DNA of 58,808 bases from Streptomyces humi (GTDB lineage: Bacteria > Actinomycetota > Actinomycetes > Streptomycetales > Streptomycetaceae): NCBI RefSeq assembly GCF_001005085.2, contig NZ_LBMU02000108.1, positions 1 through 58,808 on the forward strand, given 5' to 3'. Each line of letters opens with the position of its first letter. Position 1 is the first letter of the stretch. This document shows, in pieces, positions 53,173 to 58,808 of this stretch. The position numbers were made by a program, and so were the translations under genes. The notes below the pieces were generated by a model that saw only the letters and a list, made by a program, of their open reading frames with translations, was not told the DNA's origin and did no database searches.

Positions 53173-53853
53173 ATGACCGTATCCACCGGGAACTCCCCCG
53201 GCCTGATCGCCGGGGACCTCGCCGTCGCCATCCACCAGGGGGCCATCCGCGACGGGGAACGGCTTCCGTCCCAGGCCAGGTTGGCACAGTCCTACGGGGT
53301 GTCGTCCGGCACCGCCGCCGCGGCGCTGGCCAGGCTCGCGACCGCCGGCCTCATCCGGACCGCGCCGGGCAGCGGCACCTACGCCACCTCCCGCCCGAGC
53401 CCCGCCGAACGGAACCCGGTGCTCGACGTCATGGCGGCGGCCTCCGTCTGCCGGACGCTCGCAGGCCAGGAGTTCGGCTCCGACGAGCTGGACCCGCCGG
53501 CCCTTCCCATCGGCGGCAGCCCGCGCCGGGGGGCGGTGCGGGAAGACGACGAGACCCTGCCGGCCCGCCGGCTCGACGTCGGCGTCCTGACCGTGCTCGA
53601 TCGGCACGTCCTGCGGTGGATGAGCGAGGCGTTCCTGTCGGCCGCCCGCCGCCTCGTGGCGCGTGGCGTGACCGACGCCGACCGGCACCTGATCGAGTCC
53701 GCCCGCGCGATCCTCCGGGACGGCGGCCGGCGCCCCGCCGGACAGCCCGGCATCGCACTGTCAGCGGGCCCGGCACCGGCCGATGAGGACGTCGTCCTGC
53801 GGATCTGGCCCGAGCGCGGTGAGCCGCGCGACCCGGACGGCCCGCCGTCCTAG
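53173..53853 (+). CDS. GntR-family regulator
   Basis: A 226-residue protein. The N-terminal winged helix is GNSPGLIAGDLAVAIHQGAIRDGERLPSQARLAQSYGVSSGTAAAALARLATAGLIRTAPGSGTY (GntR signature); the C-terminal 130 residues do not match a standard FadR or UTRA domain that I can name. GntR regulators of this kind are frequent on Streptomyces plasmids. It is followed after 101 bases by the helicase on the same strand and preceded by an inverted repeat. Confidence 0.85.
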   Translation: MTVSTGNSPGLIAGDLAVAIHQGAIRDGERLPSQARLAQSYGVSSGTAAAALARLATAGLIRTAPGSGTYATSRPSPAERNPVLDVMAAASVCRTLAGQEFGSDELDPPALPIGGSPRRGAVREDDETLPARRLDVGVLTVLDRHVLRWMSEAFLSAARRLVARGVTDADRHLIESARAILRDGGRRPAGQPGIALSAGPAPADEDVVLRIWPERGEPRDPDGPPS

Positions 53854-53954
53854 CCCCGGCCCTGTTCAGCCCAGCGGGGCGGCCGTCCACTTGTCCGCGC
53901 ACGGCCGCCCGTGCGCAGCAGTCACCCGAGCTCACAGACCAGGAGGATTTCATC

Positions 53955-56429
53955 GTGGCCGTCGCTCTTCGCCCGCATCAAGTCGAAGCCGTCGACGCGG
54001 TGCTGCGCCACCTCTCCGAGCGACCCGGTCAGGGCATCCCGCCCGAGGGTCTGCGTACGCAGGTCGTCGCCGCGACCGGGTCCGGGAAGACCCTGATCGG
54101 GGTGGCGGCCGCCGACCGTCTGTCCGCGCGGCGGGTGCTGGTCCTGGTCCCGACGCTGGACCTGCTGTTGCAGATGGCCGGCGCGTGGCGGGCGGGCGGG
54201 CGGCGCGGCGCGATGATCGGTGTCTGCTCGCTGCGCGGCGCGGACAGCCAGGGTGTGCCGTGCACGACCGACCCTGACGAACTGATCGCGTGGACGGCGG
54301 GGCCGGAGGTGGTCACCGTGTTCGCGACCTACGCGTCGGTCGGCATGGGCACGCTCCAGCGGGCTCATGCGGCCGGGCTCGGGGTGTGGGACCTGATGGT
54401 GGTGGACGAGGCGCACCGGGTGAGTGGTGACGGGCTGAAGCCGTGGGCGGCCGTGCACGACCAGACCCAGGTTCCCGCCGTGCGGCGGCTGTACATGACC
54501 GCCACCGCCCGGGTGTGGGAGGCCGATGGGGACCGGCCTCGGCTGGTGGCGTCCATGGACGAGGACTCCCCCGTGTTCGGACCGGTCGCGTACAAACTGA
54601 AGCTGTCCGAGGCGATCCGGCTGGGTTTGGTGGCGCCGTACCAGGTGCTGTGTCTGGACATCCGTGACCCCGACCTCCACGCCGCCCTCACCACCGAGGC
54701 CACCGGGTCCGACGTGGTACGCGGGGCGCGGCTGGCGGCCGTGCAGACCGGGCTCATGCGGGCCGCGGTGGAGGAGCGGTTCCGGCGAGTGCTGTCCTTC
54801 CACAGCCGGGTCGGCGAGGCAGAGGCGATGGCGGCGGCCGTGCCCGTGACGGCGGGCCGGCTCGCCGAGGACGCCCCCGAGGCCTTCCCGCCGGCCGCAC
54901 GGGTGTGGTCGGACTGGCTGTACGGCGAGCATGCCCCCGCCCATCGCCACAGCGTGCTGGAGGAGTTCGCCTCCGACTTCCTGAGCGGCTCGGACGTGCG
55001 CGCCGAGTTGCGGGTGCTCTCCTCGGTGCGGGTCCTCGGCGAGGGTGTCGACACCGCGGAGTGCGATGCCGTTCTGTTCGCCGATGCCCGGGGCTCGATG
55101 GTGGACATCGTGCAGATGGTCGGGCGTGCGCTGCGGATGCGGCCCGGGGTCGGGAAGCTGGCCACGCTGATCGTCCCGGTGTTCCTCGGTGCGGACGAGG
55201 ACGCGAACGAACTGCTCACCTCGGACGCGTACGGCACCCTCAGCAAGATCCTGGGCGCCTTGCAGGCGCACGACGCGGACACCATCGAAGCCCTCGCCGA
55301 CCCCCGCATCCGCAACGCCCGCCCCCAGCCCGGCGACTACCAGGACCACGAGCAGGAGCAGGACGCCGACCTCGAGGACGCCGACCAGGAGGACGTCATC
55401 CCGGTCGGCGCGGCGGCGGCCGGGGTGCTCAGGTTCAGCGAGGAACGCGACCCCGCCGCACTCGCCCAGTTCGTCCGGCTGCGGGTCATCGACCCCGAGA
55501 AGGCGTACTGGCGGCGCGGCATCGAGGTGGCCGCGCGGTGGCTGCGCGAGAGCGGCGACGCCGAGCTGCGCGTGCCCTACACGTACGTGTCCCCGGAGGG
55601 CTGGGGCGCGGCGGGCGGGCATCCGCTGGGGGTGTGGGTGGCGGATCAGCGTCGGTACTACGCGGCCGGGACGCTGGAAGCCGCGCGGGTGCGCGAGCTG
55701 GAGGCGCTCGGCATGGTGTGGTCGGTGCAGGCGTCCGCGTGGGAGGCCGGGCTCGCCGTCGCCCGCGCCTACGCCGAGGCGCACGGGCATCTGCTCCCGC
55801 CCACCAGCGCGGTGTGGGACGGCTTCCCCATCGGGACCTGGGTCAAGAACCAGCGTGCTGCGGCCCGGAAGGCGGCTGAGAACGCCGGACGGCGGGACAG
55901 CGGGGAAACGGGCATCCCTTACACCGGGGAGCTGCCCGAGAGCCGTATGGCGGCGCTGGCCGAGATCGATCCCGGATGGTCCCCGGTGTGGGAGATCTCC
56001 TGGCAGCGTGTCTACCGGCTGGTGCTCGCCCAGGTGAAGGCCGGCGGCTCGCTCCCGGCCGGGTCGGGTGAACTCATCGTCCAGGGCGAGGACCTGGGTG
56101 TCTGGATCGCCGGGCAGCGGGCCGGATGGGACAAGCTGATGCCCGCGCAGCAGTGGCTGCTGGAGTCGGTCGGGATCGAGCCTCCATCGGAGGGGGAGCC
56201 GGTCGCGGGTGCGCCCCGGTCGCAGGACGCCCGCTGGACGGCGAACCTGACGGCCGCCCGCCAGTTCCACGCCCGCGAGGGCCACTTGCAGGCGCCGCGC
56301 AAGGCCGTGGAGATCGTGGACGGCGTCGAGCACAAGCTGGGGGCCTGGCTCGACAACGTCCGCAAGAGGGCCGCGAAACTCAGCCCTCAGCGCCGCGCCG
56401 ATCTCGACCAGCTCGGCATGCGCTGGTAG
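53955..56429 (+). CDS. DEAD/DEAH-box helicase with helicase-associated repeats
   Basis: An 824-residue superfamily-2 helicase. Walker A ATGSGKT is at 40-46, DEAH at 150-153, the SAT-like motif III is TATARVW, and the C-terminal RecA domain ends with VGRALRMRPG. The last 310 residues hold about four helicase-associated (HA) repeats of the W...LG.W...R...L..LGM.W type, the final one ending LDQLGMRW. Large HA-repeat helicases are typical of the arms of Streptomyces chromosomes and linear plasmids. GTG start with AGGAGG eight bases upstream. A decayed copy of its end lies at 3757-3831. Confidence 0.9.
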   Translation: MAVALRPHQVEAVDAVLRHLSERPGQGIPPEGLRTQVVAATGSGKTLIGVAAADRLSARRVLVLVPTLDLLLQMAGAWRAGGRRGAMIGVCSLRGADSQGVPCTTDPDELIAWTAGPEVVTVFATYASVGMGTLQRAHAAGLGVWDLMVVDEAHRVSGDGLKPWAAVHDQTQVPAVRRLYMTATARVWEADGDRPRLVASMDEDSPVFGPVAYKLKLSEAIRLGLVAPYQVLCLDIRDPDLHAALTTEATGSDVVRGARLAAVQTGLMRAAVEERFRRVLSFHSRVGEAEAMAAAVPVTAGRLAEDAPEAFPPAARVWSDWLYGEHAPAHRHSVLEEFASDFLSGSDVRAELRVLSSVRVLGEGVDTAECDAVLFADARGSMVDIVQMVGRALRMRPGVGKLATLIVPVFLGADEDANELLTSDAYGTLSKILGALQAHDADTIEALADPRIRNARPQPGDYQDHEQEQDADLEDADQEDVIPVGAAAAGVLRFSEERDPAALAQFVRLRVIDPEKAYWRRGIEVAARWLRESGDAELRVPYTYVSPEGWGAAGGHPLGVWVADQRRYYAAGTLEAARVRELEALGMVWSVQASAWEAGLAVARAYAEAHGHLLPPTSAVWDGFPIGTWVKNQRAAARKAAENAGRRDSGETGIPYTGELPESRMAALAEIDPGWSPVWEISWQRVYRLVLAQVKAGGSLPAGSGELIVQGEDLGVWIAGQRAGWDKLMPAQQWLLESVGIEPPSEGEPVAGAPRSQDARWTANLTAARQFHAREGHLQAPRKAVEIVDGVEHKLGAWLDNVRKRAAKLSPQRRADLDQLGMRW

Positions 56430-56451
56430 CGGGAACCGCACGAGACACCCG

Positions 56452-56663
56452 ATGAACAGTCAGGACTGGCAGGAGTTCGAAAACACCCACTCCCGGCTGG
56501 AACTGCGGACGCCCGACGGGAACGTCTCCTCCCGGCCGGCCCTGGATCCCGCTCGGCCCCGAGTGGACGGTCGCCGTCCTGCGCCACGGGTACGTCGTGC
56601 GCCTGCGCCACGGGTACGTCGTGCGCCTGCGATCCGGCTCCGCAGCCGTTCGCGGACCGGCGC
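56452..56663 (+). other. Possible broken small gene after the helicase
   Basis: An ATG at 56452 opens a frame (NSQDWQEFENTHSRLELRTPDG) that looks protein-like for about 30 residues and then becomes an Arg/Pro/Ala-rich string across a tandem duplication. Another frame over the second part reads WIPLGPEWTVAVLRHGYVVRLRHGYVVRLRSG, which is more protein-like, so a frameshift near 56545 is likely. No family is recognised. Confidence 0.35.
56578..56625. repeat. 24-bp perfect tandem duplication
   Basis: The 24-base unit starting CCTGCGCCACGGGTACGTCG is present twice without change (56578-56601 and 56602-56625), followed by the first seven bases of a third. In the most protein-like frame each unit encodes LRHGYVVR. 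The length is a multiple of three, so the frame is kept. Confidence 0.95.
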
Positions 56664-57382
56664 TCAGCGGCCGGTGTGGTCCGCGGCGAGCCGGTCGAGG
56701 AACGTCATGAGCTTGGCGTTCATCTCGGTGTGGTCATTGGCGCGCAGCTGGTCGGGCTGCTGGACGAAGGGCCGGTCGGCGAGTGCGGCCAGTTCCTTCT
56801 CGTCGTGCTCGATCAGGGCCTCGACGCAGTCCGGGGTGAACTCCATGTGGCACTGGAAGCCGTACACGTGGCGGCTGTAGGCGACGATCTGGCGGGGGCA
56901 GGCGGCGCTGGTGGCCGGCACGGTCGCGTCGTCGGTGAGGCCCGGCATGTCGTTGTGCCAGTGGCCGGTGTGGAAGGACTCCCCGAAGCCGGCGAGGAAG
57001 GGGTGCGCACGGCCGGCGTCGGTGAGTGTGACGGGGAAGGAGCCGATCTCCGTGTTCGGGCTGGGTGCCCAGGCGGCACCGAGCGACTCGCCGACGAGCT
57101 GGGCGCCCAGGCAGACGCCGATGACCGCCTTGTCCGCCTCGATGCAGGAGGAGATGAGGGCCTTCTCCGCGGCGGCGTCGAAGTGCGCGTACTCCTCGAC
57201 GGTGGTGCTGGGCTGCTGGGGGCCGCCCACACGATCAGCAGGTCGATGTCCTGGCTGGACGCGGGCAGCGCATCGCCCTCGTGGACGCGGGAGAAGCCGA
57301 GTTCGTGCCCTTGGGAGACGGCCCGGTCCTCGAAGGCCCCCGGGGCCTCGAACGCCTCGTGGACGACGATGTGTGTGCGCAT
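56664..57382 (-). pseudogene. Class I glutamine amidotransferase, frameshifted
   Basis: ATG 57382 opens MRTHIVVHEAFEAPGAFEDRA and runs to DLLIV near 57235; there the frame changes and continues from 57230 as GGPQQPSTTVEEYAHFDAAAEKALI. It has the nucleophile cysteine in GVCLGAQLVGES and the His-Glu pair in YGFQCHMEFTPD, ending at 56664. Joined, the two give a normal-length GMP-synthase-like amidotransferase domain. A single lost base between the codons for V and M explains the break. A read error cannot be excluded. Confidence 0.8.
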
Positions 57383-57473
57383 GGCTGTGCCGGCCTCTCT
57401 GCTTCTGTGGCTCGTGGCAGCGGTGTGCTGCGGTGGGTGATGCCGCCTGACGGCATGTGCGGGGCGGGTCCGG

Positions 57474-57869
57474 TCAGGCGGGGAGGACGGCGGCGAGGTC
57501 GTCGGCGAACTCGCGTGCCTGCTGGGTGGTGAGCGTGGAGGTGGTGACCCGGATCTCCTGCCCGGTGCCGGCTCCGGCGGAGAACAGGTGGCCGGGCTGG
57601 ACCGCCCATCCGCGCCGGGCCAGCGCGTCCGCGACCGGACGGGCCTGCGTGCCCAGCGGCACCCAGACGTTCAGCCCGTCCGGCCGGTGGCCGGCCGGAC
57701 GGCCGATGCCCCGCTCGGCCAGCTCGGTGAGCAGCAAGGCGCTGCGTTCGGTGTAGGCGTCGCGCGCCCGCGCGGTCAGCTCGTGCACCTGCGGATCGCT
57801 GACCAGCTGGTACACCGCATGCTGCAACAGCCGGAGCGTGGAGAGGCCATCCGCTGCTTCGTCTCGCAT
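57474..57869 (-). pseudogene. C-terminal fragment of a MocR-type aminotransferase
   Basis: About 130 residues match the small domain of fold-type I aminotransferases as found in MocR-type (GntR-aminotransferase) regulators: LRLLQHAVYQLVSDPQVHELTARARDAYTERSALLLTELAERG, then RPDGLNVWVPLG and the closing IRVTTSTL. The N-terminal helix-turn-helix, the large domain and the PLP lysine are absent. The open frame begins at an ATG with no ribosome-binding site, 28 bases from the end of the next gene. It is a truncation. Confidence 0.75.
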
Positions 57870-57897
57870 CGCCGGGTGGACGGCGGGTGAGGGTGGG

Positions 57898-58659
57898 TCA
57901 GTTGCCGACCGGGAAGAGGTCCTCCAGGTAGAGGCCGACGCGGCCGGTGCGGGTGGCCTGGCCGGTGAGTTCCTCGACGCGGCCGGCGCCGACGACGGCG
58001 GACGGTCCGGTGAAGAGCCACTCGTGCGCCTGCTCCTGGTTCATGCCTTCGGGCGGCTCACCGACGTAGGGCAGGACATTGACGGGGGTACCGGCCTCGT
58101 GCCGCCAGCTGTCCGCGAGCCGGCCGACGTCGACGGCGTCGTAGCCGATGGCGTCCAGGAATCCCGTGACCTCCGCCTTGGCCGCGGGGTCGTCGCCGGT
58201 GAGGGGCAGCGCGCTGCGCTCGGGGTGGCCGGAGCGGCGGGCCGAGGTGTGCATCCGCAGGAAGTCCATGTTGACGAGCGTCTTGACGACGCGCGAGCCC
58301 GGCAGGTGGCGCTGAAGCAGCTCGCTGCTGGTGGTCCGCCGCTCCTCCAGCTCCTCGATGCGGCCGTCCCGGTCGGGGAAGTAGTGCATCGCGTCGACGA
58401 CGATCTTGCCGGCCAGCGCCTCGGCCGGGAGCTTGTCGTGGGCGTGGAAGGGCATGGAGACCACGACGAGGCCGGCGGCCCGCGCGGCCTCGGCCGGGGT
58501 GGTGGCGCGGGCGCGGTCGCCGAGCCCGGTGACGGCATCGGCCAGGGTCTCGGGGCCGCGCGAATTGCTCAGGACGACGTCGTAGCCGGCGTCGACGGCG
58601 AGGCGGGCGATCGCTGTGCCGAGGTTGCCGTTTCCGATGAAGGCGATGGTGCGGGACAT
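57898..58659 (-). CDS. F420:NADP reductase-like NAD(P)-binding protein
   Basis: A 253-residue protein with an N-terminal Rossmann fold (TIAFIGNGNLGTAIARLAVDAGYDVVLSNSRG), VVVSMPFHAH and VVDAMHYFP, and the hinge VVKTLVNMDFLRM. This is the arrangement of F420-dependent NADP reductases and related NADP oxidoreductases; it is slightly longer than the standard family because of the C-terminal YVGEPPEGMNQEQAHEWLF segment. ATG 58659 is plausible. An ABC-transporter stump lies immediately upstream. Confidence 0.82.
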   Translation of the reverse strand: MSRTIAFIGNGNLGTAIARLAVDAGYDVVLSNSRGPETLADAVTGLGDRARATTPAEAARAAGLVVVSMPFHAHDKLPAEALAGKIVVDAMHYFPDRDGRIEELEERRTTSSELLQRHLPGSRVVKTLVNMDFLRMHTSARRSGHPERSALPLTGDDPAAKAEVTGFLDAIGYDAVDVGRLADSWRHEAGTPVNVLPYVGEPPEGMNQEQAHEWLFTGPSAVVGAGRVEELTGQATRTGRVGLYLEDLFPVGN

Positions 58660-58690
58660 GGTGGTTCCGTTTCGTTGCGGATCTGCTGCG

Positions 58691-58807
58691 GCCGGAGAGG
58701 GTGAGGCCCTGCTCGCCGACCTTGGTGTCGTAGCCGTCGGGCAGCTCGGCGATGAAGCGGTCGGCCTGGGCGGCTTGGGCGGCGGCGCGGAGCTCCTCCT
58801 CGGTGGC
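58691..58807 (-). pseudogene. ABC-transporter ATPase stump cut in the signature motif
   Basis: The frame entering from the right edge reads AAQAADRFIAELP-type sequence (QAAQADRFIAELPDGYDTKVGEQGLTLSG), the part of an exporter-type ABC ATPase just before the LSGGQ signature. At LSG the sequence turns into RSRSATKR and no Walker B follows. The break falls 32 bases upstream of the F420-type reductase start. The rest of the gene is outside the window. Confidence 0.75.
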
Positions 58808-58808
58808 G

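Noticed and set aside
53922..56441. An 839-codon open frame on the minus strand across the helicase gene
   Set aside because: It mirrors the helicase codons, has no domain and no ribosome-binding site. Long antisense frames are normal at this GC content.

Overview
The window reads as an accessory or subtelomeric (or linear-plasmid) segment of a Streptomyces-type actinomycete. GC is very high, GTG starts are common and almost every gene has long antisense shadow frames. Regulators of the MarR, TetR, Lrp, GntR, MerR, LysR and XRE types sit beside oxidoreductases. At least eight insertion-sequence remnants or copies (IS3, IS701, IS5, IS256, ISL3, IS21 and one unnamed transposase family) lie among many broken genes. 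A GntR regulator plus a helicase with C-terminal helicase-associated repeats near the right end fits the arms of linear Streptomyces replicons. I see no rRNA, tRNA or CRISPR.

Layout. 1-3.8 kb: a non-coding element (E1), a methyltransferase with an internal deletion, a metal block (CmtR-like sensor, cation-diffusion facilitator, TSUP permease, YnfA-like protein) and the last residues of a decayed helicase. 4.1-6.1 kb: acetyltransferase, nucleotidyltransferase and NTF2-like genes. 6.1-13.7 kb: a five-gene operon (MFS exporter, aldo/keto reductase, two zinc alcohol dehydrogenases, NmrA-like reductase) opposite an XRE regulator and a second aldo/keto reductase. 13.7-21.7 kb: small regulator/enzyme pairs (TetR-SRPBCC; MarR opposite SDR, SRPBCC and lactonase) between IS remnants.

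21.8-26.2 kb holds two similar cassettes on the minus strand, each a secreted protein followed by a small membrane protein with a strong ribosome-binding site. A LysR gene lies between them. They look like toxin or bacteriocin plus immunity pairs; the second secreted gene is frameshifted. 26.6-38 kb is an IS-rich wreck zone: an IS256-type element that appears to carry a HAD gene, a frameshifted MerR gene, a structurally complete ISL3 element with perfect 8-bp target duplications and a small passenger gene, an IstB remnant, an MFS exporter, an ankyrin protein and IS5 debris.

38-52 kb is mostly metabolic: two Lrp/AsnC regulators, carboxylesterase, alpha/beta hydrolase coupled to a carotenoid-oxygenase-like gene with a substituted iron ligand, ECF sigma factor, two amidohydrolases, PhzF, a methionine gamma-lyase-like PLP enzyme and an amino-acid permease reduced by internal deletions. 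52-58.8 kb carries the second copy of the non-coding element (E2), GntR, the intact helicase, a frameshifted glutamine amidotransferase, a truncated aminotransferase, an F420/NADP-type reductase and an ABC-transporter stump cut in its signature motif.

The order element E, then helicase 3' end about 3.2-3.5 kb downstream, occurs at both ends of the window. The two ends may derive from one duplicated module, the left copy now largely replaced by the metal-resistance block.
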